Source: Telopea speciosissima (Eukaryota; Streptophyta; Magnoliopsida; Proteales; Proteaceae). Taken from it: a stretch of 64,000 nt of DNA. Numbering within the stretch: position 1 is the first letter of the stretch; every line of letters begins with the position of its first letter. The notes under the pieces were generated by a model. It was given only the letters and a program-made list of their open reading frames with translations, was not told the origin of the DNA and did no database searches. Shown piece by piece: positions 1-12,939 of this stretch. Position numbers and translations under genes: made by a program. The stretch lies in contig NC_057921.1 in assembly GCF_018873765.1 (NCBI RefSeq), positions 23,099,784-23,163,783 of the forward strand, read 5' to 3'.

Positions 1-2866
1 TATGCCTTCTTAGGGTCAAATCATACTCTTCCTGTTATTATTGCTTTTGATTTGACTTCTATTCATGAAGAAGAGTTGATTACGCTTCTAAAGGACCATA
101 AGGAAGTTATAGATTGGACCATGTCTGACATCAAAGGTATTAGCCCCTCCATTGTTCAACATCATATTCATCTGATGGAGAGTTCCAAACCTTCTAGGGA
201 ACCCCAAAGGAGGGCTAATCCTGTCATGAAAGAGGCAATCAAGAAAGAGAACCTAAAGTGCTTGGATCATGGAATAATTTATCCTATTTCTGATAGCCAA
301 TGGGTGAGTCCTATGCAGGTTGTGCCTAAGAAAGGCAGAGTCATTGTAGTTGAGAATGCCAATAATGAATTGATTCCAACCCGTATCCAAACGGGGTGGA
401 GAGTGTGCATTGACTATAGAAAATTAAATGCGGCAACTTGAAAGAACCACTTTCCCTTTCCTTTTATTGATCAGATGTTAGAGAGACTAGCTGGCCATGA
501 ATATTATTGTTTTTTTTATGGTTATACAGGCTACAACCAAATCCCTATTGCTTTAGAGGACCAACACAAGACCACTTTCACATGCCCTTATGGAACTTTT
601 GCTTACCGGCGTATGCCTTTTGGGCTTTGCAATGCCCCTGCTACATTCCAAAGGTGCATGATGAGTATCTTTTCTGATATGGTAGAGCACTTCCTAGACG
701 TGTTTATGGATGATTTTTTCTATTCACGGCTCTACCTTCTCTAATTGCTTGCATCATCTTTCTTGGTTCTTAAAAGATGCATAGAAAAGAACTTGGTCCT
801 GAATTGGGAGAAGGGCCACTTTATGGTGAAGCAAGGCATCGTTCTTGGTTACATTGTGCCCAAAGAGGGGATCAAGGTTGATAGATCTAAGGTGGACCTT
901 ATTATCAATTTACTACGACCCAAAAGTGTGAAGGACATTAGATCTTTTCTTGGCCATGCAGGTTTTTATAGAAGATTCATCAAAGATTTTAGCCAGATAG
1001 CTAAACCTCTCACCTCTCTTTTGGCAAAGGACTGCCCATTTGATTTCTCTTCTAAATGTCATGATAGTTTTGAGCAATTGAAAAGAGCGTTGACCTCAGC
1101 CCCCATTATGCAAGCTCCAAAATGGACAGTGCCATTTGAGCTTATGTGTAATGCCTCTGATTTTACTATAGAGGCTGTTCTTGGGTAAAGAATCAACAAA
1201 TTGCCCCATGTGATTTATTATGCAAGTATGACTCTTAATGATACACAGCTTAATTATACCATCACTGAGAAAGAATTTTTAGCTGTTGTGTTTGCTTTAG
1301 AAAAGTTTAGGCCCTACTTGGTTGGATCACATGTGATTATTTATACTGACCATGAAGCTATCAAATATCTTGTGCAGAAGAAAGATGCCAAGGCTCGCCT
1401 CATTAGGTGGGTCCTTTTGTTGCAAGAATTTGATCTTAAAATTAGGGATAAGAAAGGGTGTGAAAATTTGGTTGCAGACCATCTATCCCGGCTGCCTAAT
1501 TCTTTGACTGATGATTCTCCAGTCAACGAGAACTTTTCTGATGAGTATCTGATGGCAGTGTCTAGTGAACCATGGTTTGCTGATATTGTCAATTACCTGG
1601 TTACGGGTGTGACACCTGCACATTGGTCCACCTAAGATAAGAATCGTTTCTTTTCACAGGTTAAATATTTCTTTTGGGATGATCCTTATCTTTTTAAGAC
1701 TTGTCCGGGTCAACTAATCCGAAGATGTGTTCCTGATCATGAGCAACAATCTGTCTTATCTTTTTGCCATGATCAGGCTTGTGGTGGCCACTTTGGGCCT
1801 AATAAGACTGCGGCCAAGGTTTTACAGTGTGGATTTTATTGGCGTAGTCTGTTTAAAGACACTTTTACTTATTGCAAGGCGTGTTCTTCATGTCAATCTT
1901 TAGGACGTCTTTCTAAGAGAAATATGATGCCCCTCAACCCAATTCTGGTGGTTGAGGTGTTTGTTGTATGGGGTATTGATTTGGCCTTTCCCTATTTCTT
2001 TTGGTAACATGTACATATTACTTGTTGTGGACTATGTGTTCAAGTGGATTGTGGCTATTGCTTGTAAGACCAATGACCACAAGGTGGTTGTGAAATTTTT
2101 GAAGGAGAACATCTTCTTCCGTTTTAGTACTTCCCGTGCTATCATTAGTGATCGGGACAAATATTTTTGTAATCGACCTTTTGAGGCCCTCATGAGGAAA
2201 TATGGTGTCATTCACAAGTTGGCTACACCCTACCATCCACAGACTAGTGGCCAAGTTGAGGTTTCAAATAGACATATAAAGCAAATTCTTGAAAAAATTA
2301 TCAACCTGAACCACAAGGATTGGTCTAACCGGTTGGTAGATGCTTTGTGGGCCCATAGGATAGCCTTTAAAATCGATCTTGGTCAATCTCCGTACCATCT
2401 GGTGTATGGAAAGGTATGTCACTTACCTGTTGAGCTTGAGCACAAGGCCTTTTAGGCTATGAAGAAGCTTAACTTTGACCTACTCACTGCAGGTGCCCAT
2501 GGGAAACTCCAACTATTTGAGTTGGAAGAGCTTAGGAATGAGACATATGAGAATGCCCGGATTTATAAGGTAAAAACCAAGGCTTTCCATGATAGGCACA
2601 TTTTGAGAAAATCTTTTGAAGTAGGCCAAAAAGTTTTGTTCTACAATTCTCATTTACACATCTTTCCAGGTAAGCTGCGTTCTAGATGGGATGGTCCCTA
2701 TATTGTTCAAACAGTTTATTCTCATGGGGCTGTTGAGGTTGCCAATCCTAGTATAGGTGCTACTTTCAAGGTCAATGGCCAAAGATTGAAGTCTTACATT
2801 GAGATGCCCATTCCACTTGTAGAAGATGTCATGGATCTCCATGAGCCTCTTTACCTTCAAGAATGA
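1..2866 (+). pseudogene. Athila-like Ty3/gypsy pol, decayed (protease end, RT, RNase H, integrase)
   Basis: The stretch reads through reverse transcriptase, RNase H and integrase of a Ty3/gypsy element. Visible landmarks are the FAYRRMPFGLCNAPATFQRC block (about 601-650), FMDD (about 703-717), FYRRFIKDFSQIAKPL (about 965-1010), the RNase H DHEAIKYL segment (about 1350), an integrase HHCC zinc finger (about 1770-1900) and the integrase core with VVDYV, SDRDKYF and QVEVSNRH as D, D, E (about 2025-2270). The wording is typical of the Athila clade. It is dead: stops at 439-441, 1186-1188, 1633-1635 and 2453-2455, frameshifts near 720-770 and 1981, and the first RT aspartate (expected LDG) reads FYG near 515-525. 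Gag and the 5' LTR lie left of the window. No env-like ORF follows. Clade assignment is from motif recognition only. Confidence 0.9.
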
Positions 2867-4050
2867 CCTCTTGGTATATTTACCCTCCCTTATCCTCACT
2901 CTTTCTTTTCTGCATGCATTGAGGACATTGCATAAATTAAGTGTGGGGGGTGTGTTGGACTTAATTGATTTAATTTGTGAATTTTGTAAATTTTGATTGT
3001 GACGATGGTTTGGTTATGTGCATGAGCCTCTTTGATTGTAAAGCGAGATAAAGAGGGAATTAGGTTCCCTAGCATGTGAAATAATAAAAAAATCCCTTTT
3101 CAAAGATGGTAGTTGGTTTGTATCCGGTGATGGGGATTGAGTTTGAAAATATGAGTGCTACTTCATTTGATGGTTAAATTCCTCTATGTGTTTATGGACC
3201 CTTTTGATCTTTTGGCTAGTAGTTGAGACCAATTTGTTTATGGTAAGGCAAGGCATGAAAGTGAATGAGAGGACAAAAAAAAGAAAAAGATAGAAAAGTG
3301 GAATTCCTTGGGACTAGACAGGGCACTGTGCCTCACGAAGCAAGGTGACTTGATCGAAATTCCTTGGAAGGAAACTCAAAAAAAAGAAAAAAGAAAAAAC
3401 TCTTGCATCAATATCTCAATGTCTTATGGATATATGCAAAAAGCGAAGCTACCAAGTATTTGGGTGTTTGATGTATGCTCCACCATGTCATTCAGGGAAC
3501 AGTAGTGGAGTAGAAATAGAGTTTATGGTTGAGAAAGAAAAAGAAAAAAAAAAGAAACAGTTTTTGCCTTAATGCCTGAAAAAGAAAGTATGGTAAAAAA
3601 TACTCAATGCCTAAGTCTTTGGTTCCATCGATGCTATGAGTGATTTACTTGAAGGTGAGTAGTGTTCAAAAGATAAGAGGAGATCCCTTAATCTTGATAT
3701 ATGCTAGTTGCTTGAATTGATGTGGGGTGATAAAATTCAAGTGTGGGGGAATCTTTGGCTCCTTAATCTTTAGTTGAGTACTTCTTTGAGATTGTGGGCA
3801 CTAACTCACTTATGCCATGAGAAAAATTTACATCATTCTTTTTGATTTATTGAATTTTGGGTGTATATTAACTGCAAACACCCACTAGACACAACTCGTC
3901 CACTAGGGGTAACCTAGGGGTTTAAAGGCTTGTTGCACATGCTAAGTGTAACCGTGATTCCTACGAAAGTGAGTTAGGATTTTTTGGATTCTAGGTTAGT
4001 TTTTCTTTTTGCTTACTTGAGGACAAGTAACATTCAAGTGTGGGGGAATC
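2867..4050 (+). other. Noncoding 3' region of the gypsy element with polypurine tract
   Basis: This region lies between the pol stop and the 3' LTR. Only short ORFs are present. It contains several A/G-rich simple tracts (3270-3300, 3375-3400, 3530-3560). The polypurine tract next to the LTR is at 4038-4050 (gtgtgggggaatc). Two look-alikes occur upstream, at about 2940 and about 3740. In Athila elements this interval can hold an env-like ORF; none is readable here. Confidence 0.7.
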
Positions 4051-5880
4051 TGATGAGCACATTTATGTGTGAAATCTTAGGGCATAAATCATACATTTTA
4101 CTATATTGGACAAAGTTACTTTGGTGCTTTCTTGTGCTTTTTAGGTTTTAGGTGAATTCTTGTGAAAATGGAGCAAAAGATGATAAGAGTGGTCGGAAGC
4201 GTCCAGGAGTCGAGAAAATCAAGTTTGGATTGAGCACTGAAAGAATCATGCCAATTAACCAAATTTGAACATGATTACAGTGAGCCCCTTAGCATAATTT
4301 TGAGGTGTTAATGATATGGATACGTAGCCCATTGAGTCAACTTCGCAATGGTTCAAACAACACTTGATTCCGAATTGATACGAAGAAGTTATGGCCGTTT
4401 CCGTAACGACGCACGAAAATGGTCTATAGGGGTTTGTTTATAATTATCAAAAATTGACTGGGGAAAAAGTAAAGCGGAAGTTCGGATTCGAGGGGCTTTA
4501 GTGCAATTCTAAAAAGTTTTTCTGTTAGCCTAGAGATTCCATTTGGAAGGCTCTGGACAGTCCAACTTCAACTTGAGATATCTTGGGCTCCAGAACTCCA
4601 AATTGGACAAAATTTGGGTCTATTTTGGGTGATTTTTTGCAAGAAACACAATGGTGAGGCCTATATAAGCACCCCATGCTCCACGTTTTTTTTGAAGGAT
4701 AGATTTGGCTTTTCATTAATTATAAGTGGAATCCTAGTCATCACTTTTTCTCTCCTTCAACTTTCCAAGGGTACTTCTGAAATTCTACTTGGGATAAATT
4801 TATTTTAAAAGATATTTTCTCATCTATAAAAGGTTGAAAAGTCAAAGATGCTTTGATCTCATTGCTTGGAGAAGATATCTACAAAGAAAAGGAAGCACAA
4901 GTTAAAATTAAAAATTTACTTTTCTAAAAATAGAAGGTTTATGAAAACAATATTCTCTTCTCTCCCTCTTTCCATTTTTTCTTTTTTTTCTTAGGAGTCA
5001 AGCATTGTAAAAGAGGAAGGAGAAGAGAATATTCTCTTTTCTTAGGGAATATTTCTCCTACACTTCCCTCTTCTCTCTTTTCATCCCTTCCCCCTATAAA
5101 TACCCCCTACTTCTCTTGTAAAAGTTGTTCAATTCTTAGTGAAATTTCTTCTTTTCTTTTTCTTCTAAATTGTGATTTTTGGCTTTCTAGTTATTAGTTT
5201 TGATTTCATAAGATTAGCTCTTTCTAATTCTTTGTTTTGATTTCATAAGATTAGTTCTTTCTAGTTCTTAATTTTTATTTCATAAGTCTAGTTTAATGGT
5301 TGTAATAGGTTTAATTCATGCTTTAATGTCTTCAATATGATTGTAATAGTTCTAGTTTAAAGCTTCCTAGTCTAAGTTCCTATATTGATGACAAGACTTG
5401 GAGATTTAGAAGAGGAAGCCATGGTATTCAAGTATTCATGCAAGCAAGTTCAATCTGGTTCAAGCACATCAAGGTACCTCATTCTCTAAACCCTTAACCT
5501 CATTCTCCCTCTCCTCTATCTCATTCTCTCTCTCTTCTTCTTCTTCTCCCTCTATTTCTTTTATTTTTTTCCTTTTATGTGGTTATTTTGTTTATGTGGT
5601 TGTGAAGTGTGGCTGCATTTTATTTTTATTCCTTCCAATTCATTCCAATTCACGTTAGTTTGATAGATGAGATGCTCATGTGTTAGGACGCCAATTTAAT
5701 CCCTTAATTTTGTTAGGATGCATTAATTTTTCATTAGTTTAATTAGTTTAATTTAACACTTTAATCTGGTTCACTTTATATTATTTTTAAGTTAGTTAAA
5801 TAGAGTGGCGTACATCTCCTCGTGTTCGACCTGTAGCTACGATTGACCCGTACGCTTGCGGTATTATTTTAACTCAAACA
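4051..5880 (+). repeat. 3' LTR of the Athila-like element
   Basis: The LTR starts with tgatgagc directly after the polypurine tract and ends with aactcaaaca, giving TG...CA ends and a length of 1830 bp, in the range usual for Athila LTRs. It includes a CT-rich microsatellite near 5525-5560. The next bases (cccgc) should be the target-site duplication, but the left flank is outside the window. Sequence on the right looks like the inside of another LTR, so the element appears nested. Confidence 0.75.
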
Positions 5881-7227
5881 CCCGCGCTCGAGGTCAACAA
5901 CCAGACTGCTATTGGAACTGAGTTTGCAACCGAGGCCTTAGAACCCAACTCAGGTGAGTGAATAATATTATCATATGTGCATGTGTAATTATGATGATAT
6001 GCCGGCTATTAAGAATTGTAATTATAAATGCTGTGTTACTTACTTCTGTTTCAAATTACTCAAATCACTGCATAATGACTATCTGTTGATCAACACTGTG
6101 AATTCTTATATGATGATTGTGAATGTTAGATTAGATGCCGTAGTCGGCTTGGAAATGAGGCCTGTGGTAGCCCATAAAATGCGATGCGGTTGACACCATC
6201 CAACTTATATGATGCCGTATAGACATGGGGTTAGAGTTTCATCACCCGTGCTACGCACCAGAATGGTGAATATGGGCTATAAGCCAGAAAAGAAAAGAAA
6301 AGAGAAAAGAAATGGATTGTCCCACGGGTTAATCATAGAGGGCTGGTCGGGCTGACCTTGGTGAACGAATGCGGGAGCTGACTAGTCCTCTCCGACAACT
6401 CAATGGGTGTATCGCGGGAAGAGGTAACCAAGCCTGCACCAGGGATACATGTATTGGGGATTGTAGTAGCACAGACCTGACTTAGTTGTATTGCTAGGTG
6501 GCTAATAATAAACTAGACTTGCATATCATATAGGATCATGTGGATTGTGATTGCACGTGCATGCATGATGATATATTTGCTCACGAGCTCAGTGGGGTTC
6601 ACACTCTGTTATATATGTTTTTCTTTAGATGATTTTGTAGATCGATGCCGCTGTGGCATGGAGGCTCATTACGAGGAGGAGAGCCCTGATTGTTATGATG
6701 ATCTTGGTATGGACCCCGACGGAGGTCGTGCCGATGATGCATTAATTCTCGGTGATCATTGATGAAGACCGTTGACGAGTGCATTTGATGATTTTTGTTT
6801 TGGGGACTCCTTTTTGTTTTGTCTAGGAGTTTATCCCCGTGCTGGTTGAGGTTCAGTGTAGTTTCTTCTGTATTCCTTTTTGGGGTTGAGTTATCTCACC
6901 TTGTGTGTATATATATATATATGTTTATATTTCTTTCCTTTAGCTTTCAGCTGTGTAGCTGTTTGTTGTGGGTTGTACTTGGGCGGGAATGTTTCAAAAC
7001 ACTTTATATATATATATATCACTTTCTTTCCCGTATTGCTACGCTTTCTCTTTATAATTGTAAAATTATAGTTTATCTGCAGCACTCTGATCTTGCTTTT
7101 GGTAAAGTGAACGAATGTGATTTCATGAATGTAATAACTGCTTCTAGATCCGTAGATTTTGACGGATTGCCGTTATGCAATTCGGGTCAACTACCTAATC
7201 CTCCCAGGGGTGGTTTGGGGTGTGACA
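5881..7227 (+). repeat. Partial LTR of a second Ty3/gypsy-type element (right part)
   Basis: This noncoding stretch ends in ggggtgtgaca, a common LTR terminus in plant Tekay/Del-type gypsy elements. It contains (TA)n tracts near 6908-6922 and 7001-7018. Its left end is missing at the boundary with the Athila-like LTR, which fits an insertion of that element into it. The 152-aa and 74-aa ORFs here have no recognisable domain and overlap simple repeats. The family assignment is tentative. Confidence 0.5.
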
Positions 7228-10200
7228 GAGTTAGTCATGCTCATGATACATAATTAATTCAACATGCATGACTAACCAGATGCCTAATGAGAAACACTCC
7301 ATAAAATAGTTCAAGTGTTCGATCCACTCACATCGTTGAAGCGTAGGTAATCTTATCTTCCGTGTAGTGTATGGTCCTCCCGTATGTGTACGCTAGCCTA
7401 GAATGTCATCATACAAGTATATAGTAGGTGAGGGAGTGTCAGTGTCCAAGGTCCATAGTCAAAAACTCCAATTCAGTACCAATTTGGCCTAGGCGGATCA
7501 TGCACCTGGCCATCATCCGCCAGTCTGGAGGACTGTGCAGGCAGTGTGGCCTTTCAATAAAATAGATGGGCTGTGCTTAATTTTACCCTGGCGGACAATG
7601 GCCTCCTCCGCCAGCTGTATCGTCCGCCAGAGTCCAAAAGTGTAGGAAATGGCTTGGATTGATTCCAAACCTTGGTTAATGGCCATGGGATTGGTTGGGA
7701 CCTATGGGGTAATGTATTAGGCCTCCAAATGAGCCATTAAACATGTACATTGGATCCTAATTAGGTCCCATGGCATGGATTGTAGGTTCAATGCTCAAAA
7801 CCTCAAAATGAAGGTCTATAAAAGGGGTTTCATGGCATCTTAGCCAAAGACAAGGGAATGGGGTGTTCAAGGGTTCCAAATGTTTCTCTAGGCATCCAAT
7901 TAGGTGAATAAACTAATTAGAAATAGAAGCCCTATGGTTTGGTAGGGATTGGATGGATTCCAACATCAAGAATCCTCAAATTGGAGGTTCTTCAAGAGGG
8001 GTTCATGACAATTAAGCCATGGGGCTGAGGATGGGTGATTCTAGGTCAATAGTTGATGTTTCTAACATCAAATAGAATGGATAAAACATTTAGAGCAAGA
8101 AGCCCCAAGACCTGAACTAATATTGATCATTAACTCATCTAAACCTAAGAGGAATCAATAGAAATAAAGAGGGAAAGGGTTGCTTACAATGGGGAATCAA
8201 TGGGATAGCAGAGGTGAGGTGTTCTTGAGCTTGGAGTGGTTCAATCTTCTTCTCCTCCATGAGCTCCAAGGTTAGAATGGGCTCCAATGGTGCTGGAAAG
8301 AAGGTGAAGCTCACAAATGGTGCAAAGATGGATTTGGGACAGCAAGGGAGTGATCTTCTTCCTTCTTCTTTCTTCTTTCTCTTTCTTCTTCCTCCTTCTC
8401 CCTTTCCTTCTTGCTTCCCACGTTCTCTCTCTTCTCTTAGGTGTTGGAAGTGGGAGAAATGAGAGGGGGCTGTGGTTTCCATCAATTTTGATAAGGATCC
8501 AAAGGTGTGTTTGATTGGGGGTTGATTTGGGGCTTGAAATGGGATTTAAAACATAATAGAATCCAAATAGGTCTTAGGTCTATGGTCTTAGGGTTTAGTT
8601 AGGTCATATGGACCACAAATAGTCTAAAATAACCAAGGGTTACGCCCTGGGTCGAGGCAAGATGAAACTAGACCAAAATAACATCATTTTTGTACTTGGC
8701 GGATGATCCAGTGGCGGACTGTGTGCATCGTTCACTAGTTTCCCAGGCATGAGCCACAGGGTCAAAATACAGCAGACCTCTTCCCACTATTTTGGCCATA
8801 ACTCGGTCAATAAATAACGAGATGATGCAATTCAAAATGCGTTGTAAACTAGACTTAAAGAGCTATATTTTTCATGAAGAGACCATTGATCAAATTCTAA
8901 GGGAAGGTCCTCGAAATTGGGTTCAAAGATGGTTGTAGTGCATTGACAGCATACCAGAATTTGAATTGACTCCGACGATCTTGTCTACTTCAAGGATATT
9001 AAGATAACAATTTAAAAGGGGTTCTAATTGGGGTTGTTATACATGAAGGGAGGACATGAAAGAGTATCAATAATACACATAGGAGGTAAGGCAATGATCA
9101 AGAATCAAATCATGTAAAATGAGCAAACAACAACATACATAGTCTAAGTTTAAAGCTTACCTAGTCAAGGTCTTCCTTTGAGACTTCGTAGGGTTGTACA
9201 AGCTACGCAACAACACACACAAGTATTATTAGTACGAGTTGGGTCACGGGTGTAACATAGAGAGAGCATGAATATCTACCTAATTTAATATTTAACTAAA
9301 AGGTTTTTTTTTATGGCCTTAATTTTATGAGAGAGAAGTGGAGAGATTTTCTCTCCATAATTGTTAATCGATTTACTTTTGGTAAATCTAATTTTTTAGA
9401 GAGAATTGGAGAGATTTGCTTTAAGTAATAATAAATATTATTAATATTAATTTATATAATAGTATGATTTATTGCCTTAATTTTATGCGAGAGAATTGGA
9501 AAGATTTTCTCTCCATAATTGTTAACCAATTTACTTTTGGGAAATCTAATTTTGAAGGGAACAATAGGTAAATGAAAGATTTACCACTATTTTAAAACAA
9601 TAATAATTAATACAAAGGGTACCTAAGATTATAAAATTATAAGAAAGAATGACATAAAAATTAAAAATTGAATAATGAAATTTTAGATAAGAATGAAGGG
9701 TAGAATAGGTAACTGAAAGATTTGCCACAACGTGCTTTTATATAATGGTATGAAAGTATGATAGTATGATATATAACATGGGAGAAGGTTTTTCATGCTG
9801 CCAGTGTTGGAAGAATCTTCCATGCCACATTAATAGCAGTGCAAGGAACGGTATCACCTACATAAAGTGCACATGGTCAAAAATCCCATTGTGAAAGGGC
9901 AATAACTTAAATTATGGGTGTGAAGCTTTTTCCCATTTAATGGGGAAAAGAAGGTTCTCAGTTACGTAGAGTATGCTAGTGTCGCCCTGTATCTATCTCT
10001 GTCCTCCTTCCTATATGTGAAATGACATATCTACCTCTTATTGAGGGAGGAAAGAGACAGATACAAGGAGACACTAGCAAACACTACACAGCCGGATAGG
10101 GAACTCAATCCTCCATTTAATTTACAAAAGTTAAAAAGACTTTTATTACACATTCAAGAAATCATGACAGAGATTGAAAAACACACAAACACACACACAA

Positions 10201-10240
10201 CAGACAGGGCCTTAAACCCATCATATATATATGCAAAAGA
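7228..10240. other. Noncoding repeat-derived DNA, no gene seen
   Basis: I see no coding domain here. The CT-rich stretch at about 8355-8440 produces overlapping open frames on both strands without protein character. On the minus strand, TGTTACACCCGTGACCC begins at 9256 and TGTATAACAACCCC begins at 9043. Both resemble LTR starts of plant gypsy elements, so minus-strand LTR debris is likely, but I could not find matching ends. Near-identical AT-rich blocks recur around 9340-9400 and 9480-9550. Confidence 0.4.
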
Positions 10241-10317
10241 GTTTCATCTCATATTATTCTTATTAATACAAAAGAAAAGGAAAAACCAATATCCATTAGA
10301 AGACCAATAACGTTTCC

Positions 10318-11281
10318 TAGTAAATGCAAACAGAATGGATAATAGACACATGGTATGTAGCAAAGTCAAACCCAAGTACAACTGTTGAGACATGCTACCA
10401 ATAATGCTTTTCTCATTTAGACCATTAGTAGGGAGGAAAGCTAAGCAAAATGTTGAATTTTCTTCTGGGATGAAAATACTCCGTCTCTCTAAAACCAACT
10501 TGGCATTTCCTAGAAAATTAATGGTCATAGTTGGAAATCCATTTAAATCCTTTCCAATACTTCCTGAGTAACATAACTCCCCTTTTCTTATGCTTGCAAT
10601 TTGTCTGACCTTAAATTTTTTGATTGTTTGAGATATTGCATCTACTACCTTATTATGTGCTTCCGGTGGTAGAAATGTGTATGTGGTCCCACTATCTAAT
10701 ATCACATTCCCTGATGAACCAAATACCTTTCGAGGAATATCAAGACTTTTTTGCCCCAATTTAATATCAACAAGAAAGACTTGGTAACAACCATGGTTGA
10801 ATATAAAAGGAGTTGAGAAGCCACTAATATGTGAATCTTCACCAATTATCAAATTACCTTTAGAAGATGGATCACTTGCGTTGTTCAAGCAACAAGAGAA
10901 TTTTGGTTGTGTTGTGGGATGTAATCGAGTGACCAATGACAATGGAGTTGCAGCAAGGCCTAGTATTCCACTCACTGGGCCAAGAACTGAATTATGGTTG
11001 TTAATATCACAACCAAAAGCCATATTCTTAACTGTGCCCGTGACTTCTTCTTTGGAATTCTTGAATGATAGAAACTCGGTTGCGAGAAAGCCATAGCCGT
11101 AACTCCGATCCTCATATTGAATGCGGTAATTACACACATTTTGGCAATCACAACTTGAACCTTTAACTAATTTGCAGTCCCAAGAATTGTAGGCTATGTT
11201 TCCATAGGTTGTTGATTTGGTGCGATCATAGATTGGTACAGATTGTGATTCGCAATGGGTGCAAAATTTGCATTGGATCCA
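10318..11281 (-). pseudogene. A1-family aspartic protease (CND41/CDR1/nepenthesin-like), truncated pseudogene
   Basis: Minus-strand translation gives the IQCKFCTHCESQSVPIYD segment (about 11281-11220), then a Cys-rich loop and the YRIQYEDRSYGYGFLATE block that normally follows the first active site, then GILGLAATPLSLV and the second active-site motif ILDSGTTYTFLPPEA (about 10705-10660). The first catalytic DTGS and everything upstream are missing. The segment before about 11140 lies in another frame from the rest. A one-base loss near 10385 shifts the C-terminus out of frame; the other frame carries the family-like LGFDFATYHVSI end and a stop at 10318-10320. Plant A1 proteases are secreted or plastid/vacuolar endopeptidases. 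This copy cannot make an active enzyme. Confidence 0.8.
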
Positions 11282-11399
11282 TAATCACACACCCCACGCA
11301 CGGCGGAGTGGATCCTCACAGTAGGGTTTAGAATTGGATAACTCACCCATTTCTTAAACCTTAATGTGGAAAATATCTCGTTTTCCATGGATTCGGGTT

Positions 11400-12239
11400 T
11401 TCGAGGAACTTATTGAGGGACTTTTCGCAAAATAATGGGACATCGGGGTGTCAAACTATGTCGAAAAAGGTTAAAAGAAACTTAAAAAGGAGAGATTTTC
11501 AAAACTACAGTTGATTCTTCATCGCTGGAGATCAAAGGAAACTTTGATTTTTTCAGAAAAATCCAATCTCCTGAAAGGTGAAGGGGGATATCAATAATAA
11601 AGATATTTTTAGATATTTGTTCAACGGATCCAAGGGTGGTTCCACGGATCGGTGGAACCTCTAAGAGATCCATGGGCCTCCACGTGGGCCTGAAAATACC
11701 GATTTTGACTATTTTGGGCACCATTTCGCGCCCGGGTATCGGGTTTAGACATGTAATATACTGTTGGAATCATATTGCCGAGAACTATCTAATGGTTCAA
11801 GTCTTATTCCAATATTTGGTCAAAAAATATTTTGAATTTCAGAATAAAGACTAACCCTAATTTGGTGCCAGGAAAATTCTTGGCAGTCTTTTTAATCACT
11901 TCTTTTGCAACCTTGACTAGCATCAAGTATTTGCACTTAAAAAAAATGTCCAAACCTTATTGGGGTCATGGTGGGGTAGGTTATGTGATCAAGTTCTTCT
12001 TGAGAGGGATACTTTGTGAATCCCCGTCCGGTTGTCATCATTACTAGCGAGTGACAAAATTTAGGGCCTACAGAATGCCCCTTTTTGGTCGAGGCTTGTG
12101 CACCAGTCGAAGGGCAAAGATAAAAGAACATCTGATTTTGTCACCTTGAGCATGTACTACTGCACCTTGCTCACGGGTGACAAGGAAAAAATAAACAATA
12201 TGCACGATAAATCAAACTAGGTAAAATCAATAAGTTAAA
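11400..12239. other. Noncoding stretch, nothing recognised
   Basis: No domain or RNA gene is visible. The open frames here are shorter than 85 codons and lack protein character. The tract joins the aspartic protease pseudogene to the minisatellite blocks and may belong to the same repeat as those blocks. Confidence 0.4.
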
Positions 12240-12424
12240 CTATGACCCCATAAAATCTGATAACATGTAGGTTGCCTTCCATAAGGCTGAAAATATGGAG
12301 ATTTCCTTTCATGAGACTGAAAATATGCAGATTACCTATGGTGAAAATAGGCAGATTGGTAATATTCATATGATCCACCACAAAAAGCATTCATACGGTT
12401 ATTTACTTATGGTGGGTTTGGAAG

Positions 12425-12870
12425 ACACTCCCTATTGGTAGCCCACGGCTATCTAACAATTTTTTAATGATACTCCCTACTGGCAACCCAAACAGACTAT
12501 CAACCTAAGGGTTCAGATAATTCTCTCCATTGGAAGCCCAAATAGGCTATCAACCTAAAGGTTTTTGAGTAACAATCCCTATTGGCAGCCTCATGACTAT
12601 AAACCTAAGGGTTTTTTAGTAACAGCCCCTATTGGCAGCCTCACAACTATAAATCAATGGGTTTTAGATAATTCTCCTTATTGGTAGCCCCACGACTATT
12701 ATCCTAAGGATTTTAGATAATTCTCTCTATCGGCAGCCCCACAGCTATATAAGGGTTTTAGATGATTCTCCCTAATTGCAGCCCAAATAGGCTATCAACC
12801 TAAGAGTTTCGGATGATACTCCCTATTGGTAGTCCAAACAGTCTATTAACCTAAGGGTTTCAGAGGATCG
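12425..12870. repeat. Minisatellite, about 50-bp units
   Basis: About nine degenerate head-to-tail units share a core like ccctattggcagcc followed by a ctat...cctaagggtttta stretch. Core spacings I could measure are 50, 49, 49, 45 and 51 bp (from 12577 to 12825). A related, shorter set with a gctgaaaatatg core sits just upstream at about 12260-12360. Such repeats are common in untranslated regions of large gypsy elements. Confidence 0.75.
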
Positions 12871-12939
12871 AGGATCAAAGGTAGTAACTGTAGTCAAATG
12901 ACATTAGTACTCCTTATCGGTCGAACTCTGGCTACAAAC

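Noticed and set aside
8135..8514. Open frames on both strands, 65 to 116 codons
   Set aside because: They cross a CT-rich tract and have Lys/Arg/Glu or Leu/Ser/Phe composition only.
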